Positions 9,582 to 19,044 of a stretch of 64,000 nucleotides of DNA are shown one piece after another. Each line of letters begins with the position of its first letter. Position 1 is the stretch's first letter. Under the pieces are notes generated by a model. The model saw nothing but the letters and a program-made list of their open reading frames with translations. It was not told the origin of the DNA and ran no database searches. The stretch comes from Novosphingobium subterraneum (lineage in GTDB: Bacteria; Pseudomonadota; Alphaproteobacteria; Sphingomonadales; Sphingomonadaceae), in NCBI RefSeq assembly GCF_000807925.1, contig NZ_JRVC01000033.1, positions 23,958 to 87,957 of the forward strand. The letters run 5' to 3'. Both the position numbers and the translations under genes were made by a program.

Positions 9582-10040
9582 ATGACACTGCCAGCCAATG
9601 CCTTGCCCTTCGGCAACAGGCTGCCCTCTGCCGACGATCGCCAGATCGCCAACCAGCTTCGGCGCATCCTTGCCTCGCAGAAGGCCGGCGAGGCCAAGTT
9701 GCGCGTTCCCGATCCAAAGACCAGGAAACCGGTCGAGATCACGCTGACACCAGCGATGTCGGACCTGTTCCTCGAGTTGTTGCGTCACATCGGGAGCGGG
9801 GATGCCGTCACGCTCGTGCCGATCCAGCAGATGTTGACGACGCAGCAGGCAGCAGATCTGCTTAACATGTCCCGTCCTTACCTGATCAGGTTGATCGAGA
9901 AGGGTGACATCCCGCACAGCATGGTAGGACGGCATCGGCGGCTCAAGGCCGAGGACGTGTTCGCGTACAAGGCGGAGCGCGATAAGATCCGTTCGAAGGC
10001 GATGGACGAACTGATTGCGGACGGCTCGGACCTGTATTGA
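9582..10040 (+). CDS. Excisionase-type HTH protein, probable antitoxin
   Basis: A 152-aa protein. The C-terminal half has an excisionase/MerR-like DNA-binding domain: LTTQQAADLLNMSRPYLIR, then GDIPHSMVGRHRRLKAEDV. The first 90 residues show no known fold. It lies 12 bases upstream of a PIN-domain gene, an arrangement known for HTH antitoxins paired with PIN RNase toxins. It probably binds the palindrome upstream and neutralises the PIN protein. The start at 9582 has a GGAGAG site; an upstream in-frame start at 9480 lies inside the palindrome and is less likely. Confidence 0.83.
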   Translation: MTLPANALPFGNRLPSADDRQIANQLRRILASQKAGEAKLRVPDPKTRKPVEITLTPAMSDLFLELLRHIGSGDAVTLVPIQQMLTTQQAADLLNMSRPYLIRLIEKGDIPHSMVGRHRRLKAEDVFAYKAERDKIRSKAMDELIADGSDLY

Positions 10041-10052
10041 TCTGAACCTGCC

Positions 10053-10643
10053 ATGTTCGCCAATCGCTACACCGCTCTGGTCGATGCCTGCACACTGGTC
10101 AGCGCGCCGCGTCGTGATCTGCTGCTCACTCTCGCCGAGGCAGAATTCTTTCGTGTGCGCTGGTCGCAACGTATCCTTGATGAGACTCGTGCGGCATTGG
10201 ACAAGATCTTTGCCGAGCGAGGGTTCGCTGACGCACCGACAAGGGCCGCTCGATCCGTCGACGCCATACACCAGGCTTTTCCCGAGGCTCTCGTTGAGGC
10301 GCACGCTTCAGTTGCGGCCCTGAAATTCGGACTTCCCGACGCCAATGACGAGCATGTGCTGGCCGCTGCAGTCCAGACGCAGGCCCAGGCTGTCGTGACC
10401 GAAAACATCAGCGATTTCCCGGCAGCGATTCTCGCACCGCTCAACATCGAAACGCGAACCGCAGACGAGTTCATCGCGGACACCATCGCGCTCGACGAGG
10501 GCAAGGCGGTTGCCGCCATCCGGACGTTGCGCATTCGGTTGAAGCGGCCGGAAATGTCCGCTGAGGACTACCTGCGCTCCCTGGAGGCACATGGCCTGTT
10601 CGTCACCGCGTCGATCCTGAGCGGCCACGCCGAATCTATCTGA
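10053..10643 (+). CDS. PIN-domain RNase toxin
   Basis: A 196-aa PIN-domain protein. Acidic residues expected for metal binding are visible in ALVDACTL near residue 10, in RILDETR near 45, in LPDANDEHVLAA near 100, and in VTENISDFP near 120. PIN toxins of toxin-antitoxin pairs cleave RNA. The upstream HTH gene ends 12 bases before it, so the two form one unit. The C-terminal 60 residues carry an extra helical region. No frameshift is seen, so the module looks functional. Confidence 0.82.
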   Translation: MFANRYTALVDACTLVSAPRRDLLLTLAEAEFFRVRWSQRILDETRAALDKIFAERGFADAPTRAARSVDAIHQAFPEALVEAHASVAALKFGLPDANDEHVLAAAVQTQAQAVVTENISDFPAAILAPLNIETRTADEFIADTIALDEGKAVAAIRTLRIRLKRPEMSAEDYLRSLEAHGLFVTASILSGHAESI

Positions 10644-10666
10644 CCTGCAGTGACGCAGGCCAACGA

Positions 10667-12499
10667 CTAAGCGATGATCCTCCCAAGAATCTCGCTTGCT
10701 CCGTCCATCGGCACGAACACGCGGGTCTTGTAGGCTATGATTTCGGTGAAGCAGCCCTGAGACTTGAGCTCGGGAATGCGCGCAGCTTCGGCATCGACAA
10801 TCTCGATCCTTCGGGAACCGTTCACGCGGGCTGTGCGGATCGTGAAGCCCAAGGGGTGCGGGGCCTTCCATGTGCCCCCGCCGAGAATGGCGGCAGCAAT
10901 CTTGGCGGGATCGGTCTGCGCCTTGCGGGCAACCCCGAGTTTCTCGAGGGTAGCATCGACGTAGAGGTCCTGAACATGCCGCCCAAGCCAGGAGGCGCCG
11001 GACTTGTCGACGATGCGATTGACTGTGAGATCCTCCTTGGGAAGCGCGCCCCAGATTGGCAGGAGTAGTCCCGTTGCGAGATAGACGGTCTCGGTCACAA
11101 GCTGGCTCTCGTCGGCGGCGTATTCTTCCTCCCATAGCGCACTGAACGTGGACTTGGTGAAGGGCTCCCAGGCGGACTCGTGGAGGCGGTCAGCGCGCAG
11201 GTACTCGCTGCGGAGCGGTCGCACGAGTTCGAAGCGGCGGATCATGTGGCCCTCCTCGTCCATGTGCGAGGGCGCCGCGATGCCGAGTGCGACTTTGCCC
11301 GACTTGTCATTGCGCAGGAACAGGGGCTCTTCCTCATGTGATGCCAATTTGAGCACGCGCTCGAGCGAGAGGACCTTGCGCCGCTGGGTCAGAGACAGTT
11401 CAAGGAGGTGCGAAGTCGCGCCGGTCACGGAATCGGTTCGGATCACCGTGTCCGACAGCACCTCGCAGGTTTCCACCGCTACGGTCTCGACGCCGATATC
11501 GAAGGTCCCGGCTTCCTTGGCGGCCGAGACGCAGGTTTCGACAAGGGTCAGGAACTCGTCGAAGATCGCGTTTTGTACGGCGATCTTCATCGCGAGGATG
11601 CGGTTGAGCCAGCGCTGAATCGGCGGCAGGTCCTCGCGCAGCACGCCGTCCTTGTCGGTGAGTTCGAGTCCGCTCATCTGCTGGAACTCGGACAAGGTGG
11701 TGCTTTTTAGCTTGGCCGTCGCCAGCAGGCCGTACCAGTCGTGGAGCGCATGCTTCGCATAAATGCTCTCGAGATTGTCGGACGCATCGAACATCCCCTG
11801 CCCACCGGTCTGCCGCTGGCCGCGGGTCAGCGCGCCCAAGGCATCGAGACGGCGCGCGATCGTGCTGGTGAACCGGGCCTCGCCCTTGCAGTCGGTGGTG
11901 ACGGGGCGGAACAGCGGCGGGCAGGCCTGGTGCGTGCGGTGCGTGCGCCCCAGCCCCTGGATCGCCCGGTCGGCGCGCCATCCGGGCTCGAGCAGGAAAT
12001 GGACCCGGCGCTGCTGGTTCCTGGCATCAAGACTCGCATGATAGCTGCGCCCCGTGCCGCCAGCATCGGAGAAGACGAGGATGCGCTTGGCCCCGGTCAT
12101 GAACGCGGTGGTCTCGGCAAGGTTGGTCCGGGGTGAGCGGCTTTCGAGACGCTGCCGGCCCGATCCATCACGGACCAGGCGTTTGCTGCGCCCTGTCACC
12201 TCGGCGACTGCGGTCACGCCGTAGTGCTCGAGCAGCGCATCGAGCGCGGTCGGGATCGGCGGCATGGCGCAGATGTGCTCGATCAGGTCGGCGCGCGCGG
12301 CCTCGGCCTGCGGGTTGTGGACCGGATTGCCCTCCTCGTCCCACATCGGCCGCGAGCGTACATCGCCGAGCTCATCGGTGTATTCCTCCATTTGCCGGGT
12401 CGGGAAGGCCCGGGTGAGGTAATCCACGATCGCTTCTTTGCAGTCGCAGTTTATGTCGAGCGTGGCAGCGGGAGGCGCAGGTTTCCTTCGGTTTTCCAT
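10667..12499 (-). pseudogene. Strawberry-notch-type helicase, C-terminal fragment
   Basis: From base 12433 downward this is the C-terminal part of a strawberry-notch-family helicase. It begins VDYLTRAFPTRQM and contains the second helicase lobe with LVFSDAGGTGRSYH and the motif-VI-like AIQGLGRTHRTHQ. The N-terminal part lies at 16150-18618 on the same strand. The two are separated by the RIT element. The first 22 codons here come from the element end, whose inverted repeat supplies an ATG at 12499 and a GGAG site. The fragment is therefore an open frame of 610 codons and might be translated alone. The original protein would have been about 1,400 residues. Confidence 0.85.
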
Positions 12500-12516
12500 G
12501 ATTTCACTCCAGATAA
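12434..12516 (-). repeat. RIT inverted repeat, ritC side
   Basis: An 83-base end, repeated in opposite direction at 16044-16126 with two mismatches. Read outward it contains GGAG, an ATG at 12499 and an open frame that continues in frame into the helicase C-terminal fragment. The 31 bases between the repeat and the ritC stop hold no gene. Confidence 0.9.
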
Positions 12517-12547
12517 TATGAGTGCCAGGGGGTTGTCCGGAGACGGG

Positions 12548-13552
12548 CTAGGCCCGCCTTCGAACGTCGGTGAGCATCGTGATCAGGGCATCGGATGGCG
12601 GCTTGAAGCGCCCGGGCTTGATGGCAGGAGCGCCGTGCGCCGCGAGAATCTGCAGCTTCTCCTCGGGATCGGCGCGCAAATAGGTCTCGGTGCTCTGGAT
12701 GCTGGCATGGCCGAGCCACAATGCGACTTTGCGAATGTCCCCTGTCGCCGCGAGCGTGTGCATTGCGCAGGAATGGCGCAGCACGTGCGGTGTCACGCGC
12801 TTTCCAAGGATCGACGGCTGCTTCGTTGCCGCGGTCTTGACGTGCTCGGCCAAACGGAACGCAAATCCGTCGCGGGTCATGGGTCGCCCGTTGGCATTGA
12901 GGAATATCTCGGCGACCTCGGCTTCGGGGCGGATCGCAAGCCACGCGCGCAATGCGAACTGGGTCTCCTTCCAGAGCGGGAGGACCCGTTCACGCCGACC
13001 CTTGCCCAAGATGTGCACGGTCGAAAGCGAGCGATCCGGGAAATCGCGCAGTTGTAGCGTTACGAGTTCCGACACCCTCAGCCCGCCAGCATAGGCCAGA
13101 TGCAGCATTGCGCGATCGCGGGTGCCAAGGCGTGTCCGGGGATCCGGGGCGTCGAGCAAAGCCTTGATCTCCGCCCGGTCGAGGTAGTCGATCAGCGCCT
13201 TGTCGGTCTTCTTGGTAGGGATCGATCTGACGCGAAGGGCCTGATCCAGGCAGGCCGGAATGCGATACTCGATGTAGCGGAAGAACGACCGGATCGCGGC
13301 GAGCCTACCATTGCGGGTCCGAACACAGCTGCCGCGACCGTTCTCGACATGGTCAAGGAAGGCCATGATCATGTCGGTGCCGAAATCCTCGATCTCAAGA
13401 TCGGTCGGCCGGCGCTTCAGCCGACCGGCGGCGAACTGGACGAGGAGGACGAAACAGTTGGCATAGGTCTTCACCGTGTGCGGGCTAACAGCACGTTCAC
13501 GTGGCAGATGTTCACGCAGGTATGCCGAGAGATGCGGAGCGAGCGCCGTCAT
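12548..13552 (-). CDS. ritC: RIT tyrosine recombinase, third gene
   Basis: A 334-aa recombinase with a SAM-like N-terminal core-binding domain and an intact catalytic domain. Visible motifs are AGGLRVSEL (first Arg), ILGKGRRERVLPL (Lys), TPHVLRHSCAMH (His-x-x-Arg), and WLGHASIQSTETYLR (His and nucleophile Tyr). Its ATG overlaps the TGA of ritB (ATGA), so the two are coupled; the longer open frame upstream runs inside ritB. In RIT elements the three recombinases are thought to act together. Confidence 0.9.
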   Translation of the reverse strand: MTALAPHLSAYLREHLPRERAVSPHTVKTYANCFVLLVQFAAGRLKRRPTDLEIEDFGTDMIMAFLDHVENGRGSCVRTRNGRLAAIRSFFRYIEYRIPACLDQALRVRSIPTKKTDKALIDYLDRAEIKALLDAPDPRTRLGTRDRAMLHLAYAGGLRVSELVTLQLRDFPDRSLSTVHILGKGRRERVLPLWKETQFALRAWLAIRPEAEVAEIFLNANGRPMTRDGFAFRLAEHVKTAATKQPSILGKRVTPHVLRHSCAMHTLAATGDIRKVALWLGHASIQSTETYLRADPEEKLQILAAHGAPAIKPGRFKPPSDALITMLTDVRRRA

Positions 13553-14463
13553 GCCGCTTCTCCCAGGTAAAGCTGCTCGCTGGCAGCTGCGATGTCGCGC
13601 AGTAGCACCGGGGTGGCCTCGAGATACCAGTACGTGTTGGCGACCGACGCGTGCCCCAGATAGACACTGAGACCGGCCATGTGGTGGGCGATGGCTTCCC
13701 TGTCGGGCGGACATGACTCCAGTGAACGGACAGCGAAGGTGTGCCGCAAATCGTGGAGTCGCATGCCCGCCGTACCGGTCGGCCCACGATATCCGAGAAG
13801 CCGGGCCAATCTGACGAACACCACGTGGGCGCGCACCTTGTGCGGTGCCCGCCCCCGGATAGTGACGAACAGGTCGCGGCCCCTGGCCGCGTGCTTCTCG
13901 CGGAGGGCGAGATAGGCTTCAAGTGCTTGGCGCGTCGATGGCTGCAACGCTACAAGCCGCTGCTTGCCGAACTTGCCGTTGCGGACGATCAGGCCATCCT
14001 CGACCAGATCGGCGCATTGTAACGCGAGGGCCTCGGAAATCCGGAGACCTGTCGCAGCGAGCAGGCCGAACAGGTAATGGTATGTGTATGGGCTGATCGT
14101 GCCTTGGGGTGGAACGCCCAATGCTGCAGTCATGATCGCCTGCACCTGGTCCGGTTCAATGATGGTCGGCGTCGGGCGTGGCCGTTTTCCCCGGCCGAAG
14201 ACGCCGGCAGGCGGAACTTCGTGGTCTGAATCTTCGGCGTGAGCGAAAAGGCTGAAGTTGCGCGCAGTGTCGAACCTGCGACGGGCCACATATTGTGAGC
14301 TCGACGTGTAGCACCAGTCATAGATGCGCTGGACCTGAGTGTGCCGATCGCCGAAACCCTCGGCGTAGCCAGCGTACTGACGGAGCATCCGGTCCTGTTC
14401 GGAATACTTCCGACCCAGGCTGCGATGCAAAGCGACGTATCTTGAGATGTGTGTGTTCAACAT
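13549..14463 (-). CDS. ritB: RIT tyrosine recombinase, second gene
   Basis: A 304-aa recombinase. Catalytic motifs are complete: AATGLRISEAL (first Arg), RNGKFGKQRLV (Lys), LHDLRHTFAVRS (His-x-x-Arg), and YLGHASVANTYWYLE (His and Tyr). It is the shortest of the trio, as is usual for RitB. Its start overlaps the last 7 bases of ritA, and its stop overlaps the start of ritC. The three therefore form one translationally coupled unit. Confidence 0.9.
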   Translation of the reverse strand: MLNTHISRYVALHRSLGRKYSEQDRMLRQYAGYAEGFGDRHTQVQRIYDWCYTSSSQYVARRRFDTARNFSLFAHAEDSDHEVPPAGVFGRGKRPRPTPTIIEPDQVQAIMTAALGVPPQGTISPYTYHYLFGLLAATGLRISEALALQCADLVEDGLIVRNGKFGKQRLVALQPSTRQALEAYLALREKHAARGRDLFVTIRGRAPHKVRAHVVFVRLARLLGYRGPTGTAGMRLHDLRHTFAVRSLESCPPDREAIAHHMAGLSVYLGHASVANTYWYLEATPVLLRDIAAASEQLYLGEAA

Positions 14464-16004
14464 GGCAGATCTCCGGGCCAGGGCTGCGCGATCTTCATGA
14501 GCATCGGCAAATCGACCTTGGCGTAGATGGCAGTGGTCTCAGGCGAGCTGTGACGCAGGATGGTCCCAACGGACTCCAGGCCTGCGCCCGCGCGCAGCAG
14601 GTTGGTGGCAAGCGAATGCCGGAATATGTGCGACCCGGTCGGCACTCCTTCGATCCCACCGCGGTCGCGCGTTCGAGCGACGATGCCCGCGATCTCGGCG
14701 GACGAGCGGAATGGCCGAAACGGTGCTTGTGCACGCAGGAACAGATGCTCTTCGGCGGCCTCCGGGCGGGCTGCCGCAAGATATGCCAAGATCGCGTCGC
14801 CGACATCCTGCGGCAATGGCAGACGGTCCGGTCGACGCGTCTTGCCCTTGACCGTCAGGTGGCCGGACCGCCAGTCGATGTCGTCGAGACGCATGTCCTG
14901 AACATCGGCAGCCCTCAGGCCGAGCCTGGCGAGCAGGAGAATGATGGCCTTGTCCCGGACTTCTACCGGACGATCTGTCGGGCAGGCCGCAATGATCCTC
15001 TCGATCGTTGCCGGGTCGACGTGGCGCGGCAGCGTCGAAAGGCGGTAGCGCTGCACTGATGGAACTGCATGCAACAATGCAGGCCGGCACTCGCCACGCA
15101 CGACCAGAAACCGGATGTAGCTCCTCATTATCGTGACGAGCAGCGATGCCGAGCCCGGCGTCTCCTTGCTTCGTCGTTGGAATGCGCTCCTGAGTCCGGC
15201 GGCATCCCATTGCGAAGGCTCGCCCAGCATCGGCATGAGCCGTCTGATATCGGTCCGGTAGCGCCGGATCGTCTCATCGGTGGCGCCGCGATGTTGCTTG
15301 AGCCACGTGAGGTAAGCCGACATGTGCGGGTCATCGTCAGCCACCGGTTCAACCGATGGGATGACACCGCGGCCTCGCAGGAACTCGACGAAGTGCCGTG
15401 CGCATCGCCGCCGCCGCTTCGTGCCCGTGGCGACCAGCTTGCCGCGCTTGCGCCATACCGGGCATCGGCAATCATGCGCAGCGTACTGGTCGATGATCGT
15501 GTCGTCGATATCGATCCATTGGCGTCGCGTAATGCGAAGCCAGGCCATGAAATGCTCGGCCTCGGACCGATAGGCCTGCGCGGGTCCCTCGGCGAGTTGC
15601 AGGCGGCCGATCGCATCGGAATAGTCGGCGAGGTGCCGTGGCAGATCGTCGATCCCGTCGTCGACTTCGACGTAGCCTTGATCTTCGAGGAACCGGACGA
15701 AGCGCCTCACCCTTGCTGCTTGGTCAGCCTTGTAGTGCGCTTGCTGCGCCGAATACCGGTGGCACCGGCACCGATGCTTCTCGAACCGTCGGACAGCCTG
15801 ATCGTCAATCGTGCGGATCGCGGTCCTATGCCGTTCCAGCCAATGCAGGAAATGGCGGACCGCCGCGCCAAACAGAACCGCACAGCCTGACTTCTCGTCG
15901 AGGGACAGAGAGGAGAGAAATGCGGTGAGAAGAGCGCCGTGACTGGGCGGGTCTTCGACCCGGAGCGGGGTAGTCCGAAACGGCAGTGATGATCGTGTTC
16001 GCAT
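14457..16004 (-). CDS. ritA: RIT tyrosine recombinase, first gene
   Basis: A 515-aa recombinase, the first of the trio. The N-terminal 200 residues contain two Cys/His-bearing repeats (HRCRCHRYS and HDCRCPVWRK) in a duplicated helical module. The catalytic domain has LLARLGLRAADV (first Arg), VKGKTRRPDRLPL (Lys), SHIFRHSLATNL (His-x-x-Arg), and ILRHSSPETTAIYAKVD (His and Tyr). Only 39 bases separate the start from the inverted repeat, so the promoter must lie in or next to the element end. Confidence 0.9.
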   Translation of the reverse strand: MRTRSSLPFRTTPLRVEDPPSHGALLTAFLSSLSLDEKSGCAVLFGAAVRHFLHWLERHRTAIRTIDDQAVRRFEKHRCRCHRYSAQQAHYKADQAARVRRFVRFLEDQGYVEVDDGIDDLPRHLADYSDAIGRLQLAEGPAQAYRSEAEHFMAWLRITRRQWIDIDDTIIDQYAAHDCRCPVWRKRGKLVATGTKRRRRCARHFVEFLRGRGVIPSVEPVADDDPHMSAYLTWLKQHRGATDETIRRYRTDIRRLMPMLGEPSQWDAAGLRSAFQRRSKETPGSASLLVTIMRSYIRFLVVRGECRPALLHAVPSVQRYRLSTLPRHVDPATIERIIAACPTDRPVEVRDKAIILLLARLGLRAADVQDMRLDDIDWRSGHLTVKGKTRRPDRLPLPQDVGDAILAYLAAARPEAAEEHLFLRAQAPFRPFRSSAEIAGIVARTRDRGGIEGVPTGSHIFRHSLATNLLRAGAGLESVGTILRHSSPETTAIYAKVDLPMLMKIAQPWPGDLPC

Positions 16005-16043
16005 GTTGGCTCCTTCGACTTGCTGAGGTCGACGGAACCGTAG

Positions 16044-16126
16044 TTATCTGGAGTGAAATCATGGAAAACCGAAGGAAACCTGCGCCTACCGCCGCCACGC
16101 TCGACATAAACTGCGACTGCAAAGAA
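16044..16126 (+). repeat. RIT inverted repeat, ritA side
   Basis: The partner of the repeat at 12434-12516, matching at 81 of 83 positions. Read outward it encodes the same short frame: GGAG at 16050-16053, ATG at 16061, and a TAA at 16133-16135 just past the element end, giving 24 codons. Confidence 0.9.
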
Positions 16127-16161
16127 TACGTGTAATGTTGAGCTCAACATTACACGTATTC
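16124..16161. repeat. Perfect 38-base palindrome at the RIT junction
   Basis: A 38-base sequence identical to its own reverse complement, centred between 16142 and 16143 (core GTTGAGCTCAAC). Its right arm includes the helicase codons Glu-Tyr-Val, and the stop codon of the split gene lies in it. Its left arm overlaps the last three bases of the element. No such palindrome is present at the other element end. Confidence 0.9.
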
Positions 16162-18618
16162 CCTGGGCGACAGGTCCAGTTCCAGCGCCTCGCGTTCGTC
16201 GGGATCGAGCTCATTGAGACGCCGGTTGAGGATCGATTCTGCCGTGCTCACCAGTTGGACAACGACGCTTTCGTCGTTTGCCAGATGCTCGTCGATCGCG
16301 GGATAGATCGAGGGCAGCTTCAGCGAGAGCAGGACCTGCGCAAAGAAGCGCTGCTTGGTCCCCTCGAACCGGCTGCGGGCGGCCGCCTTGGCGCCGCTGT
16401 TGAGCGTCCTGTTCTCAAGCCCATCGACGATGCCGGTGAACTCAAGCGCCGCTTCGAGGTTCTGGTGAATGATCGTCCAGGCCTCGCAATAGGTGTCGTA
16501 GACCGCGATCTGCTCAGGGGTCAGGTCATGGCGCAGGATGTCGTACTCGATTCCGGCGAAGCTCAATGCCCGGGCGAGGTAGAGCCCGGAGGCCTTGAGG
16601 TCGCGCGCCACCAGTTCCATCGCGGCAATGCCGCCGTCGCGGATCTCGCTGATGAACTGCTCGCGGTTTGCGAACGCCGTGCCCGGTCCCCACAGGCCAA
16701 GTCGGACCGCATAGGCAAGATTGTTGACGTCCGATGCGCCGGTGACCGAAGCGTAGAGCACCCGGGCGCGCGGCAGTATGTTCTGGAGCAGCACCCCGGC
16801 GATGCCCTGGAGCGAGCCCTGTTTCTGGCCCCCGGATCTCTGGCCAAAGCCCCCTTCCCCGCCGGCGACGCCGCCCATTTCGTGGGCCTCGTCGAAGACG
16901 ATGACCCCTTCGAAGTCTTCACCGGCCCAGCGAACGATCTGGTCAAGCCGGGTATCCTCCACCCTCGAACTGCGCAGCGTGCCATAAGGAACGAACAGGA
17001 TGCCCTCGGGCGCGGTGATCTCCTCGCCGATCTTCCAGCGAGCAAGGTCGAGAATGTCGGACGGCAGCCCTCCGATCGCCGTCCAGTCGCGCTGCGCGTC
17101 TTCGAGCAGCGGCGCATTCTTCGATATCCAGATGTGACGGCGATTGCCCTTGAGCCATTGGTCGAGAATGCAGGCCGCCGCCTGCCTCCCCTTCCCTGCC
17201 CCGGTGCCGTCACCAAGGAAAAACCCGGTCCGGTAGAGGTGGCCCTCGGGATCCTCCTTGAGCGCGACTTCGCCGTCAGGATGACTGAAGCGGCCATGGA
17301 GATCGCGGCTCCAGGCCTCGCCTGCGTAGATCACGGTTTCGAGCTGGGCGGCCGAGAGCAGCCGCGCCGTGACGGTCCGCTCGGGTAGCGAGGGCACGTA
17401 GCTGGGTTTCGGCGCGGCGATCGAAGCCATGGCGGCGGATTCGACGAGGTGGGTGGGATGTTCGCCCGCTTCCGCGATCACCACGCGGGATGGCCGGTAG
17501 TCGGCATAGACCCCGCGCTGCTCGCCCATCGCGGCCGGTTCGTCCAGGACTTCGTAGGCGACAGGGCGGACGTCGTTGGTCTGCAGAGTTCGAACGATCA
17601 CGGGCCGGGCTGGACCGGTCTTCACCGAGCGGAAGAGGCTGAGCTTGGGTCGGGGCGCTGCCGCCTGCGTCGGGTCGCGCAATGGCGCCCGAGGTGGCAC
17701 GGTTGGCAGCGCGGCGAAGAGTTCGCCGACCGAGCCGCGATTGATCGTGGATACGCTGATCTCGCCTGGCACCTTGTCGATCACCAGCATGCGGACCGCG
17801 ATACCGGTGCCGTGCTTGACGTAGCCGCCCTTGTCGAGGCGGAGCGACAGGACGACCCGTCCGCCTTCGAGGGTGCGCCGAAAGGTTTCTCCGTGTTTGG
17901 CCGAAGGCGAGAACCAGTCCGGGATGATCGCGACGATCCGGCCACCCGGCAGCATGTGGTCGAGCGCAGCACGCAAGTGCCTGGCGGCGGTGTTCTGATC
18001 TTGCCCACGTGATTGCGACACCGAGAACGGCGGGTTCATCAGAACGACGCTCGGCCGTTCTGTCCCGGAGAGCAGCGCGCTGAGTTTCGCGCCGTCGTGG
18101 CGGTAGACCTTCGTGCCCGGAAACACGGTCTCGAGCAGGTCCGCGCGGGTGGGTTCGAGTTCGTTGAGGATCAGGTCCTTGACCGTGCCCTTGGCAAGCG
18201 AAGCGATGATCCCGGTGCCCACGCTCGGCTCCAGCAACACGTCATCGCCGGAAAGCCGCGCCAGATGAACCGCGAGCCTGGCCAGCGCCGGCGGCGTCGA
18301 GAACTGCTGGAACTGGATCTGGTCCTCGCTGCGCACCGTGTGCGTTGGCAAGGCTCGGGAAATCGCCTCGAGCGTACTGATTGCAGCTGCCACCTCCATC
18401 CGGCCCACGAGCGTCGGAATGGCAAGGCAAAGTGCGACTTCCAAGGCCTCGAAACTGTCGCGCTGCTGCCACGCTCCCTGGAAATCGCTGCCGCCTGCGC
18501 TTTTGGTCATGGCTTGGGTGAGAGTGGCCCTGCTGATCGACCCCGCAAGAAGCAGTCTATCGGCAAGGGTGCGCGCTGCGCCCATAATGGCACTGGCGCG
18601 AGCATGAGTTAGGGTCAT
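16150..18618 (-). pseudogene. Strawberry-notch-type methyltransferase/helicase, N-terminal part
   Basis: An 822-residue N-terminal part. Residues 105-300 form an adenine-type methyltransferase domain with LLEPSVGTG near 128-136 and LMNPPF at 193-198. From about residue 410 a helicase lobe begins, with Walker A GDGTGAGKG at 469-477 and DEAHE at 576-580, typical of strawberry-notch family proteins on alphaproteobacterial plasmids. Translation stops two codons past PREY, where the RIT element was inserted; the rest of the gene is at 10667-12433. The start at 18618 has a GGAG site; an upstream extension is open but not conserved. The methyltransferase and the first helicase lobe are complete, so a truncated protein may be made. 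Confidence 0.86.
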
Positions 18619-19044
18619 GGTTTTCTCCGGGAATTGCTGCAAAGGCCTGAAGCCGACAAGGCGGCATACCTGCCCGCTCCCCCTCCCCTCCCCGCGCCTT
18701 ACCCGGGCAAATCCCTGGCAGATCGCTTCAGCCTGCAGATTCGACCGGGACGCGACGGCTTGACACAGCTCGCCTGAAAGAAGGGTGCTGAATGCAAAGG
18801 ACGCTTTGCCGATGCCCAGATGGGCAGCAGAGCCGTTGGGAGATCCCCGAACCGATGAGCCGCCAGCCTCGAGCATGGCAACCTGGCGCACCAGTATTGA
18901 GAGCCAATCGGCAAAGGCGCAATCTCCCTGATGTCAGGCTGAACCTGCAGCGCGTTACGCCAGCATCTGTGGCTTAGCCGGAGACGCCAGGCATCTGCGT
19001 CAGGTCCGTGGCCCTGTGCTTTTCGCTGCCGCTGTCCAGCCCGA
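18619..19044. other. No recognisable gene
   Basis: The promoter of the split methyltransferase/helicase gene should lie here. No other feature is visible. Confidence 0.4.

Larger units (their letters stand above)
12434..16126 (-). mobile_element. RIT (Recombinase In Trio) element
   Basis: A 3,693-base element bounded by 83-base inverted repeats and holding three overlapping tyrosine-recombinase genes in one direction, ritA-ritB-ritC. This is the known layout of RIT elements. It interrupts a methyltransferase/helicase gene: the N-terminal part ends just beyond 16126 and the C-terminal part resumes below 12434. All three recombinases keep their catalytic residues, and the ends agree at 81 of 83 positions, so the element looks recent and intact. 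Confidence 0.9.

Noticed and set aside
15069..15890. Plus-strand frame of 273 codons
   Set aside because: It lies entirely antisense to ritA, which has full catalytic motifs; the frame has none.
16135..17388. Plus-strand frame of 417 codons
   Set aside because: It is antisense to the methyltransferase/helicase gene with Walker A and DEAH motifs; it has no motif of its own.
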